The notes beneath the pieces are model-generated. The model had not been told where the DNA came from. It was given only the letters and a program-made list of their open reading frames with translations, and did no database searches. The position numbers were made by a program, and so were the translations under genes. Below, piece after piece: positions 11,421 to 19,717 of a DNA stretch of 64,000 bases. The stretch's first letter is position 1. Each line of letters starts with the position of its first letter. This DNA is from Rhodococcus sp. G-MC3 (GTDB lineage Bacteria > Actinomycetota > Actinomycetes > Mycobacteriales > Mycobacteriaceae): NCBI RefSeq assembly GCF_030063335.1, contig NZ_JASISW010000021.1, positions 1 to 64,000 of the forward strand. The letters run 5' to 3'.

Positions 11421-12197
11421 CTAGTGAGAGTCTGCGTGCAGTGCGAGATCGATGTACACCGCAGTCAGCAGTGCGAACACGTATGCCTGCAGTCCGATCA
11501 CGAGCATCTCGAAGAGCGTGAAGCCGAAGCCCGCTGCCAGCGAGAAGATGCCGAAAATCTTCATTCCCGCCGCGGCCTGGAAGAAGAAGAACTGGGTCGC
11601 GCTGAAGAACAGCACGAGCATGAGGTGGCCGGCCAGCATGTTGGCCATGAGACGCACGGTGAGCGTGAACGGCCGGAGGATGAACGTCGAGATGAACTCG
11701 ATCGGAATCAAGATGATGTGAAGTGCAATGGGAACGTCGGGAACGACGACACTGCTCTTGATGTACTTGAAGAAGCCGTACTTCTTGATGCCGACGTAGT
11801 TGAACGTGACGTACGCAATCGCTGCAAGCACGATCGGCATGCCGATTCGAGCGTTGGGCGAGATGTTGAGGAACGGGATGATTCCCGACAAGTTCATGAA
11901 CAGCACGGCGAAGAAGATCGTCATGATGATCGGCAGGAAGCGCTTGCCCTGCTCCTTGCCGAGAATCTCGTCGGCGATCTGAATCTTGACGAAGTCGAGC
12001 ATGTACTCGACGCCGTTCTGCAGACCCCGCGGTACGACCTTCGGGCTGCGCATCGCCACCGCGAACAGCACGACCAGAACAAGCGTCATGAGGATGCGGA
12101 TGAGCATCAGCCGGTCGAGTTCGAAGGGAGTGCCTTCGAACAGCACAGCGGGAGGAAAGAAGTCGGATAGTGACGGCGGGTGGAACTCCGCAGCCAA
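11421..12197 (-). CDS. atpB: ATP synthase F0 subunit a
   Basis: The 258-aa membrane subunit a, which forms the proton half-channels against the c ring. Five to six hydrophobic helices are visible, with the essential arginine in RLMANMLAGH and the FLNISPNARIG loop. The start is uncertain. The ORF start is a TTG at 12197 without a ribosome site. A CTG at 12212 in the same frame adds LSVTN and is preceded by GGGAGAG at a suitable distance, so the real start may be that non-standard codon. First gene of the eight-gene atp operon. Confidence 0.94.
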   Translation of the reverse strand: MAAEFHPPSLSDFFPPAVLFEGTPFELDRLMLIRILMTLVLVVLFAVAMRSPKVVPRGLQNGVEYMLDFVKIQIADEILGKEQGKRFLPIIMTIFFAVLFMNLSGIIPFLNISPNARIGMPIVLAAIAYVTFNYVGIKKYGFFKYIKSSVVVPDVPIALHIILIPIEFISTFILRPFTLTVRLMANMLAGHLMLVLFFSATQFFFFQAAAGMKIFGIFSLAAGFGFTLFEMLVIGLQAYVFALLTAVYIDLALHADSH

Positions 12198-12553
12198 GTT
12201 GGTGACGCTCAGCGGTCTCTCCCGTGTTCGGGCCGCAGACGACTACGACTGCGGTTCGATCGGACATTGACGATCTATCAAGTCGACGATATCGGCTCGA
12301 GGTCGTCAGCAGCTGAGGCCTGGTCTTCATTGGCCAGCGTCTGTCGGGTGTCGGCGACTTACGTCGACTCGGCAACTATCCAGGCGCGTCTGTAATGAAA
12401 TTCACGCGCTTTCGGTTACCTGCAAGGGATGATCTGGCCGCGAAATGTCCCATTCGCGGCAGTCCGCCCCTTACTTGGTGGGAACTTTATCAACACAACT
12501 ACGACGTTGTGTAGGTGGGGCTACTTCTTGACCGATTACGACCGGTCGTCGTA
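12198..12553 (-). other. 356-bp gap between atpI and atpB, probable atp operon leader
   Basis: No credible gene was found. The gap lies between the atpI-like gene and atpB on the same strand and probably holds the promoter and 5' leader of the F0F1 operon. It contains one clear hairpin (12437-12460). No -35/-10 pair stands out, so the promoter is not called. Confidence 0.5.
12437..12460 (-). terminator. hairpin between atpI and atpB
   Basis: Perfect 8-bp arms GCCGCGAA and TTCGCGGC enclose an 8-nt loop. It lies about 95 bp past the end of the atpI-like gene and has no U tract on either side. It could be a weak terminator separating atpI from the atp operon, or a leader structure of atpB. Confidence 0.4.
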
Positions 12554-13006
12554 CTACGTGTTGTCGGAGCCTTTGGTCGACGGTGGTTCGTCGACATAAG
12601 GCGCCTTCGTTCGCACCACACCGTAGACCTCTGCGCCGAGAACCAGAACCAGGGCGAACACTACGACCAGTGCGAGCGACTTCTTGCTGTAGAAATCCAT
12701 GTCCTTGAGTACCGCCAACACCACCACGGCGAGCAACATCTTGACGATCCAGCCACCGAGCAGAACAGCACCGGCCATCGTCGGCGGGATTTTGGAGGTG
12801 AGGGCGATCGACAGAGCGGTCGTGAGGATGAAACCGCCGCCGAGCGCCGCGCCGATGAGTGCGCCCCACAGTCCGGGAAGCCCAGCGACAAGCGTCGCGA
12901 TGACAGCGCCGAGGACAGTCAGCACCAGCAGTCCGATAACGCCGTACCGAACTGCAGCACGCATCGCATCGGACTGATCGGGCACAGGCGCAGGAGAGAA
13001 GCTCAC
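12554..13006 (-). CDS. AtpI-like membrane protein upstream of ATP synthase
   Basis: A 150-aa hydrophobic protein with four predicted helices (about residues 21-42, 45-68, 78-97 and 106-126), in the position of AtpI/Rv1303, conserved just upstream of atpB. AtpI-type proteins are thought to help assemble the c ring or to aid ion supply; here that is inferred from topology and position, since sequence similarity in this family is low. It lies 32 bp downstream of wecA. Confidence 0.75.
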   Translation of the reverse strand: MSFSPAPVPDQSDAMRAAVRYGVIGLLVLTVLGAVIATLVAGLPGLWGALIGAALGGGFILTTALSIALTSKIPPTMAGAVLLGGWIVKMLLAVVVLAVLKDMDFYSKKSLALVVVFALVLVLGAEVYGVVRTKAPYVDEPPSTKGSDNT

Positions 13007-13038
13007 AGGCGCACAGACTACCTGTGCATGACCGGGCC

Positions 13039-14253
13039 TCAGGACCGTCGTGCTCTCTTGTCAGCATTTCTGGTTCGCCTGCGTTGACGGGCCCTGTCGA
13101 GGCGGATTGTCGGCACAGCCGTCACCACCAGCGCGAACACCAGCCCTGCTGCAACCAGTAGGACGACGATTCGACGGTCGATCAGCGAGGAACCAACCAC
13201 ACCGAACGCGAGAACACCGACCCACAGGTAGATCACCAGTACGACTCGGCGGTGGGAATGACCGATCTGCAGCAACCGATGATGGAGGTGCATCTTGTCC
13301 GGACTGAATGGGCTGCGACCCGCCCTCGTTCTCCTGATCACAGCGAGCAGGAGGTCGAGGATCGGAATGAACATCACCGCACCGACCAGCAGCAACGGCG
13401 ACAGCAAGCCGAGAAGGTCGCGCGGTCCGTACCCCGTCAGTGGGATCCGGCCGGACGCACTCGTCGCGATGGTCGCGAGCATCAGCCCGATCAGCATCGA
13501 ACCCGAATCACCCATGAAAATTCGGGCCGGTTGAAAATTGTGGGGCAGGAATCCGAGGCACGCGCCCGCCAACGTTGCAGCGATGATCGCCGGTGGATAG
13601 ACACCGGTGTCGCCGCCCTGCTCGTGAAGAAGTCCGACGGAGAACACGCAGATTGCAAGGGAGGCGATGAAGCCGAGTCCGGCGGCCAGGCCGTCGAGGC
13701 CATCGATGAAGTTCATCGCGTTGACCATCACGACTGTGATCAGAACGGTGACCAACCCGGCTTGCAGCTGGTCGAGTACGACCGTGAACCCGCCGTCCGT
13801 CCACGGCACGTAGATGATGTACCAGCTCACTCCCATGACGACGAGGACGCCTGCCGCGGTCACCTGGCCGACGAACTTGGTGAGTGCGTCGAGGCCCCAT
13901 CGGTCGTCGATTACGCCGACGGCGACGATGACGAATCCGGCCACAAGAGCTGCCGGAATGTCCTGGGTTCCGTATTGAGAGTCGAAACCGCGCGCGAGAG
14001 CCGGGAGCTGTGACGCGAACAGCAGCGCAACGGCCATTCCGACGAACATTCCGGTGCCGCCGAGCCGAGGAGTCGGGGTGACGTGCACGTCGCGCTCGCG
14101 GGGGGCCGCCACGGCACCGAACTTGATCGCCAGGACACGGACACCGCCCGTTGCCAGAAACGTCACAACGGCTGCGGTGAGGAAAACGAGAAGTAGCTCT
14201 CGGATCGGGACACCCGCACCCTGCCCGGACTGAGCGAGAACATCGAACGTCAT
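13039..14253 (-). CDS. wecA: polyprenyl-phosphate GlcNAc-1-phosphate transferase (WecA/Rfe family)
   Basis: A 404-aa polytopic membrane enzyme of the MraY/WecA superfamily. It transfers a sugar-1-phosphate from a UDP-sugar to decaprenyl phosphate and so starts arabinogalactan linker synthesis in mycolic-acid bacteria. Motifs seen are VGVIDDRWG (Mg-binding DD), MNFIDGLDGLAAG, RIFMGDSGSMLIG and the HLHHRLLQIGHSHR cytoplasmic loop. About 10-11 helices, with a basic C-terminal tail. The ATG overlaps the glyA stop by 4 nt (ATGA), so translation is coupled. The M. tuberculosis equivalent (rfe) also lies upstream of the atp genes. Confidence 0.93.
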   Translation of the reverse strand: MTFDVLAQSGQGAGVPIRELLLVFLTAAVVTFLATGGVRVLAIKFGAVAAPRERDVHVTPTPRLGGTGMFVGMAVALLFASQLPALARGFDSQYGTQDIPAALVAGFVIVAVGVIDDRWGLDALTKFVGQVTAAGVLVVMGVSWYIIYVPWTDGGFTVVLDQLQAGLVTVLITVVMVNAMNFIDGLDGLAAGLGFIASLAICVFSVGLLHEQGGDTGVYPPAIIAATLAGACLGFLPHNFQPARIFMGDSGSMLIGLMLATIATSASGRIPLTGYGPRDLLGLLSPLLLVGAVMFIPILDLLLAVIRRTRAGRSPFSPDKMHLHHRLLQIGHSHRRVVLVIYLWVGVLAFGVVGSSLIDRRIVVLLVAAGLVFALVVTAVPTIRLDRARQRRRTRNADKRARRS

Positions 14254-15533
14254 GCGCGGGGATACGCGGGCTTGCGCCCCACGAGAGCGGCGACCTCACC
14301 TCTGATGCTGTCGAGTTCGCGATCGCCCGCCGCAGTTCCGGCCTCGGCTTGGACCGCTCGAGCCACCAGTGTCCCGACGACAGCCGAATCGGCAGCATCG
14401 AAGCCCTGCGTCGTGGTGGCAGCCGAACCGACACGAATCCCCGACGCCACCGCAGGCGGAGCCGGATCGAACGGGATCGCATTCTTGTTGAGGGTGATGC
14501 CTGCGGCAGCGCATCGCCCTTCGGCGGTACGTCCGTCGACTCCGAGGTGCGAAAGATCGAGTAGCGCCAGGTGCGTGTCGGTTCCACCCGACACCGCACG
14601 CATTCCTGATTCGACGAGAGCGGTTGTCATCGACTGTGCATTCTCGACAACCTGCGCTGCGTACCGACGAAAGTCCTCACTGTGCGCTTCACGAAATGCG
14701 ACGGCCTTGGCAGCGATCGCATGCATCAGAGGTCCGCCCTGACTGAACGGAAACACCGCCTTGTCGATCGCACGAGCATGTTCTTCGCGACACATCAACA
14801 TTCCGCCGCGAGGTCCGCGCAGAACCTTGTGCGTTGTCGCCGAAATGACGTCGGCGTAGGGAATCGGAGACGGAATCGCCTGCCCTGCAACGAGTCCGAT
14901 GAAGTGAGCGGCATCGACCCACAGGATTGCGTCGACCTCGTCGGCGATCGCGCGGAATGCCGCGAAGTCGATCTCGCGTGAGTATGCAGTCGCTCCGGCA
15001 ACGATGATCCGCGGTCGATGTACGAGTGCGAGTTCCCGCACCTCGTCGTAGTCGATGAGTTCGGTGTCGCGATGCACGTGATACGGAATTGCGGTGAACC
15101 ATCGGCCGGAGAAGCTGACTTTCGACCCATGAGTGAGGTGCCCGCCGTGCGGGAGGCTCATTGCCAGGATTGCATCACCCGGCTTCGCGAATGCCGCGTA
15201 GACCGCCAGATTTGCATTGGCCCCTGAATGGGGCTGAACGTTGACGTGGTCGGCGCCGAACAACGCTTTCGCCCGCTCGATCGCCAGGTTTTCAGCTCGG
15301 TCGACCACATCGCAGCCGCCGTAGTAGCGAGCGCCCGGGTAGCCCTCCGCGTACTTGTTGGTGAGCACACTTCCCTGGGCGGCAAGAACGGCGGGACTGG
15401 TCAGGTTCTCGCTGGCGATGAGTTGCAGTCCGCCTCGAAGGCGATCGAGTTCGTCGGTGAGCACACCGGCGATCTCCGGATCGGCGGCTTCGAGCTCGCT
15501 GAACTCCGGACCGAAGAACCGAGGCGCGGTCAC
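14250..15533 (-). CDS. glyA: serine hydroxymethyltransferase
   Basis: A 427-aa PLP enzyme interconverting serine and glycine with tetrahydrofolate. The PLP lysine is Lys236 in SATTHKVLRGPRGG, with LIASEN, the YAEGYPGARYYGGCDVVD signature and HSGANAN present. The usual DMAH motif reads VDAAHFIGL here. The gene is wedged between tsaC and wecA, with 4-nt overlaps at both ends (GTGA with tsaC, ATGA with wecA). This suggests a tightly coupled operon. It could be one of two SHMTs in the genome, which cannot be judged here. Confidence 0.95.
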   Translation of the reverse strand: MTAPRFFGPEFSELEAADPEIAGVLTDELDRLRGGLQLIASENLTSPAVLAAQGSVLTNKYAEGYPGARYYGGCDVVDRAENLAIERAKALFGADHVNVQPHSGANANLAVYAAFAKPGDAILAMSLPHGGHLTHGSKVSFSGRWFTAIPYHVHRDTELIDYDEVRELALVHRPRIIVAGATAYSREIDFAAFRAIADEVDAILWVDAAHFIGLVAGQAIPSPIPYADVISATTHKVLRGPRGGMLMCREEHARAIDKAVFPFSQGGPLMHAIAAKAVAFREAHSEDFRRYAAQVVENAQSMTTALVESGMRAVSGGTDTHLALLDLSHLGVDGRTAEGRCAAAGITLNKNAIPFDPAPPAVASGIRVGSAATTTQGFDAADSAVVGTLVARAVQAEAGTAAGDRELDSIRGEVAALVGRKPAYPRA

Positions 15534-16198
15534 GATGCGACGCTCCCGGCGAGCAAGCTTTCGGTGCTCACACCGAGCACCTCCGCAACCGCCTCGGTGG
15601 ATACCGCCCCGGAACGGAGGACACGGGGTTGATCGGACGTGAGGTCCACAATTGTCGAGGCCTGTGCGTGTTCGGCGGGACCACCGTCCAGATACACCGC
15701 CGCAGATCCACCCAGCTGGTCCCTGGCCTCGGTGACTGTTGTCGCAGGCGGTTGGCCGGAGATGTTCGCGCTCGACACTGCGAGGGGACCTACCTCGCGC
15801 AGCAGCTCGAGCGCCACCGGGTGCAGCGGCATCCGCAGCATCACGGTCCCCTGGGCGTCACCGAGATCCCAGGCCAGTGACCTCGCCTGCTGGACGACAA
15901 GGCTCAATGCTCCCGGCCAGAAAGCTCTGATCAAATCACGCGTACGCGGCGGGACGCTCCCCACGAGTCCGTCGATGGTGCTCCAGGACCCGACGAGCAC
16001 CGGCACCGGCATATCCCTGCCTCGGCCCTTCGCCCGCAACAGATCGGTCACGGCACTGCCGTCGAATGCGTCGGCAGCGAGCCCGTACAGCGTGTCCGTC
16101 GGCATCACGACAAGGCGGCCGGATTTGAGTGCGCCTCTGGCCGCGGTCAATCCCGCTGCTCGAGAGTCGGCCTGCTGGCAGTCATAGACGGTACTCAC
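15530..16198 (-). CDS. tsaC: L-threonylcarbamoyladenylate synthase (TsaC/Sua5 family)
   Basis: A 222-aa YrdC-fold enzyme making threonylcarbamoyl-AMP from threonine, bicarbonate and ATP for tRNA t6A37 modification. MPTDTLYGLAADAF is the family signature, with a KGRGRDMPVPVLVG substrate strand and AVSSANISGQPP near the C-terminal part. It is the short form without the extra Sua5 domain. The neighbour prmC (peptide release factor methylation) is its common actinobacterial partner. Confidence 0.93.
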   Translation of the reverse strand: MSTVYDCQQADSRAAGLTAARGALKSGRLVVMPTDTLYGLAADAFDGSAVTDLLRAKGRGRDMPVPVLVGSWSTIDGLVGSVPPRTRDLIRAFWPGALSLVVQQARSLAWDLGDAQGTVMLRMPLHPVALELLREVGPLAVSSANISGQPPATTVTEARDQLGGSAAVYLDGGPAEHAQASTIVDLTSDQPRVLRSGAVSTEAVAEVLGVSTESLLAGSVAS

Positions 16199-16277
16199 CC
16201 CCCTATCTTGTCACCCGTCCCGCCGCGACGGATCGCAAGGCTGGTTGGGTACCCCGTGTCGCCTGTACTAGCGCAGC

Positions 16278-16334
16278 CCGTTCCGCAAGCTCCACTCCTA
16301 GACACACAGTCCGTTCCGCAAGCTCAACTCCTAG
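16278..16334. repeat. two 24-bp direct repeats between tsaC and prmC
   Basis: Copies at 16278-16301 and 16311-16334 share CCGTTCCGCAAGCTC and ACTCCTAG and differ at one base; the period is 33 bp. The second copy contains the prmC stop codon. The core CGTTCCGCAAG recurs on the other strand at 41318-41328, in another intergenic repeat of this window, which suggests a dispersed intergenic repeat family. Confidence 0.75.
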
Positions 16335-17215
16335 CTTTCAGGGGAGACAGCGCGAGACGCAACGACGAACCGCGGGCGGCCGGCGAGGTCTGGATGCTGG
16401 ACGACATCGGTGAAAACACGGCGGCCCTCGAACAACTCCACGACGCGATGGCCATGGGAGTCGTCGTGTTCCACACCAACTCCCCCGCCGAGGCGCAACC
16501 ACCGGGCAATGTTTTTGATCATCGGTTCGATAACCGATAGACCGTCGCTGCCGCCGAACAACGCAAGATGCGGGTCATGGTCGACCACCTCGGGATCCAG
16601 CACGGCACCCACGGGAATATAGGGAGGGTTGGCGACAATTACATCCACGCCGCCGTCGAGTTCGGTCAAAAGCGAACGGTCCGTCACGTCTCCATGGTGC
16701 AGCGTGATGGGGGTATCGCCGCGCTCCGCTCGCAAGTCTGCATTGCGCCTCGCCCAGGCAAGCGCTGATGGGTCGAGTTCGACCGCGTGCACCTGGGCAT
16801 CCGGCCTCGCATTGGCCAAGGCAAGCGCAAGTGCGCCGGAACCCGTGCACAGATCCAGAATTACCGGCGGCTTCCGATCGACTCCTTCGACAAACGCAAG
16901 AGCCCAGCCGAGAAGCAGTTCGGTCTCGGGGCGCGGCACGAAGACACCCGGCCCTACCTCGACGTCGATGTTACCGAGCGCTGTTGTGCCGGTGATGTAT
17001 TGCAGGGGAATCCGCTTGGCGCGCTGAGCGATTGTTTGTTCGTAGGCGTCGATCACCTCTGGTTCGACGAGAGGAACCAGACCGAGACGACCACGCTCGA
17101 CTCCGACGAGATGAGATGCCAGCAGTTCGGCGTCGACCCGGGGGCTCGGCACCCCTGCCGCCTCCAGCGTCGCAGTTGCTTCCAGAATTGCCAGGCGTAA
17201 CGGTTTGCGAGTCAC
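16331..17215 (-). CDS. prmC: peptide chain release factor N5-glutamine methyltransferase
   Basis: A 294-aa SAM-dependent methyltransferase that methylates the glutamine of the GGQ motif in release factors. It shows an N-terminal helical domain, the SAM motif ILDLCTGSGALALALA and the catalytic NPPYIP motif. The GTG at 17215 gives the standard length; the ORF stays open 168 codons further upstream, but that part overlaps the SHOCT gene and is not PrmC-like. Its substrate gene prfA is two genes upstream on the same strand. Confidence 0.93.
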   Translation of the reverse strand: MTRKPLRLAILEATATLEAAGVPSPRVDAELLASHLVGVERGRLGLVPLVEPEVIDAYEQTIAQRAKRIPLQYITGTTALGNIDVEVGPGVFVPRPETELLLGWALAFVEGVDRKPPVILDLCTGSGALALALANARPDAQVHAVELDPSALAWARRNADLRAERGDTPITLHHGDVTDRSLLTELDGGVDVIVANPPYIPVGAVLDPEVVDHDPHLALFGGSDGLSVIEPMIKNIARWLRLGGGVGVEHDDSHGHRVVELFEGRRVFTDVVQHPDLAGRPRFVVASRAVSPES

Positions 17216-17256
17216 CCGTACAGCGTGCCACGTCGCACCGACGCGGCACGCCGAGC

Positions 17257-18042
17257 TCAGATCCGCTTCAGCAGCTCGGCCTTCTTGGTGAAGAATTCGT
17301 CGTCGGTGAGAATGCCTTTGCCGTGCAAGGAGGCTAACGCCTCGATTGCCGATGTCACCTCGGCAAGGTCCATCGGCGTCGCCTGATTCGACTGAGCGGC
17401 AGGCTGGAAAGCGGCAGGTGGGGGCGTTTCCTGCTGGGGAGCGAACGGCTGGGGTGGCGCCGGGGATTGCGCCTGCACCGGATCCACCAGCGGCAGACTC
17501 GCAGCCGTGAAGGTGCCGTACTGGCTCGTGAACTCCAACGATCCAGGACCGCCGCCCTGCTGTTGCTGGACGCCGCCGATCGAGTGATCGAGCGTGTCGT
17601 ATACCGACAAGCGGCCACCCGCTAGGACCGCGAGACGGCGTGAACCAGGGAAATAGGCGTACTGCGAGCCGTTCTGCCCGCCACTCGAGCTCGGGCTTCC
17701 GAGATCGCTCGGCCACCACGAACCACCGGAACTCGATCCCGATTCAGACTGAGACTGGGCAGGTGGGTAGACCTGATGCTGGGCGAGTACGCCGGAAAGA
17801 TCGCGACACAAGCCGTCGACACGTCCCTTGAGGGAGTAGTCGAACATGTTGCCGACCATCGTCATTCCCCCGCGCATCCACTGCCCACCGCCACCGAGCT
17901 CGGGAATGTTGAACTGTGCCATGGAGCCACGTCCCGCGTTGACCGCATCGAGCATCACACGGACCGCATCGGTGGAGATGCCGTACTTACCCGCCAATTC
18001 CTTGACCGCGTTCTCACCCGCCGGTGTCAGTTCCTGGTACAT
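17257..18042 (-). CDS. SHOCT domain-containing protein
   Basis: A 261-aa protein of unknown function. The C-terminal 30 residues (IEALASLHGKGILTDDEFFTKKAELLKRI) form a SHOCT domain, a short oligomerisation helix pair. The N-terminal 80 residues are moderately conserved-looking (YQELTPAGENAVKELA; AQFNIPELGGG). The middle is low complexity, rich in Ser, Gly, Pro and Gln. No signal peptide or membrane segment. A GGGGG ribosome site precedes the ATG. It lies between prmC and prfA on the same strand. Confidence 0.8.
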   Translation of the reverse strand: MYQELTPAGENAVKELAGKYGISTDAVRVMLDAVNAGRGSMAQFNIPELGGGGQWMRGGMTMVGNMFDYSLKGRVDGLCRDLSGVLAQHQVYPPAQSQSESGSSSGGSWWPSDLGSPSSSGGQNGSQYAYFPGSRRLAVLAGGRLSVYDTLDHSIGGVQQQQGGGPGSLEFTSQYGTFTAASLPLVDPVQAQSPAPPQPFAPQQETPPPAAFQPAAQSNQATPMDLAEVTSAIEALASLHGKGILTDDEFFTKKAELLKRI

Positions 18043-18088
18043 GGAGCGGCCCCCTTACGAAGGAACGGAAGAATGCGCTGCGCGAGAT

Positions 18089-19165
18089 CTATTCGGCTTG
18101 CATCCGCGCATCGCGATCGGCTTTGCCGAGCGCGTCGAGCAGTGCGTCGAGCTCACCGTCGAGGACGGCGTCGAGATTGTGCGACTTGAAGCCGATGCGG
18201 TGATCGGTGATGCGGTTCTCCGGGAAATTGTATGTCCGAATGCGCTCGGACCTGTCTACAGTACGAACCTGGCTTGCCCGGCCTGCGGCGGCTTCCTCAT
18301 CGGCCGCTTCCTCAGCGGCAGCCTGGAGCCGAGCGGCGAGTACCTGCATTGCGCGCGCCTTGTTCTGCAGCTGCGAGCGTTCGTTCTGACACGTCACGAC
18401 AATCCCGGTCGGCAGGTGCGTGATGCGCACCGCGGAATCGGTGGTGTTGACGCCCTGACCGCCCTTGCCGGACGAACGGTAGACGTCGATGCGCAGATCG
18501 GTTTCGTCGATCTGCACTTCCTCGACCTCGTCCGGTTCCGGGTAGACCAGAATTCCTGCTGCAGACGTGTGAACACGACCCTGAGATTCGGTAACCGGGA
18601 CGCGCTGCACCCGGTGCACCCCGCCCTCGAACTTCAGCCGCGCCCAGACGCCGTTCAGCGAGCTACCCTTCGCCTTGATGGACAACGTGGCGTCCTTGTA
18701 ACCGCCGAGATCGGATACGTTCGCATCGAGGACCTCGACGCGCCAACCGCGTCGCTCGGCGTAGCGCACGTACATCCGCGCGAGATCGGCCGCGAACAGC
18801 GCCGATTCCTCACCGCCTTCACCGGACTTGACCTCCATGACGATGTCGTCGCCGTCATGTGGGTCGCGAGGTGCCAGTAGATCCGCGAGCGTCTGCTCCA
18901 ACGTCTCCACGGTCTGTTCGAGCTCGGGGATTTCTGCGGCGAAGGACGAATCGTCGGCTGCGAGCTCACGTGCGGCGGCGAGGTCGTCTGTTGCGGACGT
19001 CAACTTGCCGTGGACGGACATGATGGGAGCCAGTTCGGCGAAACGCTTGCCTGCACGCCTGGCAGCTGCCGGATCGTTGTGCAAGGCCGGATCGGCGAGC
19101 TGCTGCTCGAGACCCGAGTGCTCGGCCAGAATGTCGTCGATGGCCGAAGGCTTCGTCCTCGCCAT
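18089..19165 (-). CDS. prfA: peptide chain release factor 1
   Basis: The 358-aa RF1, reading UAA and UAG. The peptidyl-hydrolysis motif is [18 protein letters not shown], and the stop-codon recognition region contains [16 protein letters not shown] with the PVT tripeptide of RF1. It probably has its own promoter, because a strong terminator of rpmE lies just upstream (19203-19247). Confidence 0.97.
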   Translation of the reverse strand: MARTKPSAIDDILAEHSGLEQQLADPALHNDPAAARRAGKRFAELAPIMSVHGKLTSATDDLAAARELAADDSSFAAEIPELEQTVETLEQTLADLLAPRDPHDGDDIVMEVKSGEGGEESALFAADLARMYVRYAERRGWRVEVLDANVSDLGGYKDATLSIKAKGSSLNGVWARLKFEGGVHRVQRVPVTESQGRVHTSAAGILVYPEPDEVEEVQIDETDLRIDVYRSSGKGGQGVNTTDSAVRITHLPTGIVVTCQNERSQLQNKARAMQVLAARLQAAAEEAADEEAAAGRASQVRTVDRSERIRTYNFPENRITDHRIGFKSHNLDAVLDGELDALLDALGKADRDARMQAE

Positions 19166-19202
19166 AGTGTGTGCTCCGCTCGACTCGAAAATTACCTACG
19201 GA

Positions 19203-19247
19203 AAAACAGACGACGCCCGCCCTGCAGACATCACAGGGCGGGCGTCG
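19203..19247 (-). terminator. Rho-independent terminator of rpmE
   Basis: Perfect 14-bp arms (19211-19224 and 19234-19247; the inner parts read CGCCCGCCCTG and CAGGGCGGGCG) with a 9-nt loop. On the minus strand they are followed by TCTGTTTTTCC. This is a textbook intrinsic terminator 9 bp after the rpmE stop. Confidence 0.9.
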
Positions 19248-19256
19248 GTGTAACAG

Positions 19257-19490
19257 CTAGCTGTCGGCGTCAGCCTTCTTGCTGGCGCGCTTTCCGTAGC
19301 GAGCCTCGAAGCGTGCAACGCGACCGCCGGTGTCGAGAATCTTCTGCTTGCCCGTGTAGAACGGGTGGCACTGCGAGCAAACCTCGACATTGATGCGCTC
19401 TTTGTCGGTGGTGCTCCGCGTCTCGAAAGTATTGCCACAACCACACACAACCGTGGTGAGCGTGTAGTCGGGGTGGATTCCTGCCTTCAT
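19257..19490 (-). CDS. rpmE: 50S ribosomal protein L31
   Basis: A 77-aa L31 of the zinc-binding (C+) type: CGCGNTF early and [12 protein letters not shown] in the middle supply the metal cysteines. The C-terminal tail is basic. It is transcribed in the order rho, rpmE, prfA, but hairpins on both sides (19662-19705 and 19203-19247) suggest a monocistronic unit. Confidence 0.97.
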   Translation of the reverse strand: MKAGIHPDYTLTTVVCGCGNTFETRSTTDKERINVEVCSQCHPFYTGKQKILDTGGRVARFEARYGKRASKKADADS

Positions 19491-19661
19491 GGTGTCCCTT
19501 TCAGATGGTCGCCGGGTCGCCCTCGCCGTTCGAGGACGTGAACCGGAACCGGACTCGGCCGTTCAGTATGCCAGAGAGGGAATCTGACCTGCTAATCGCC
19601 AGATTCTCTCGACCGACAAGTGCCTCAACACAGGCGCTCGTCGGATTGTTCCTGCTCTCGT

Positions 19662-19705
19662 CTGTGCGCGGAAATACGTCGCAGGGGACGTATTTCCACA
19701 CACAT
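19662..19705 (-). terminator. palindromic element downstream of rho (copy 1)
   Basis: Perfect 11-bp arms GGAAATACGTC and GACGTATTTCC enclose a 6-nt loop (GCAGGG), with weaker outer pairing. It begins 12 nt after the rho stop. A near-identical element sits 11 nt after another minus-strand stop codon at 53933-53976. It lacks a U tract, so it would be a mycobacterial-style terminator or an mRNA 3'-end stabiliser. Confidence 0.65.
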
Positions 19706-19717
19706 ACAGCGAAGCTG

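Noticed and set aside
19501-19701. 66-codon minus-strand ORF downstream of rho
   Set aside because: It starts inside the palindromic element and has no ribosome site or family; it occupies the rpmE promoter region.
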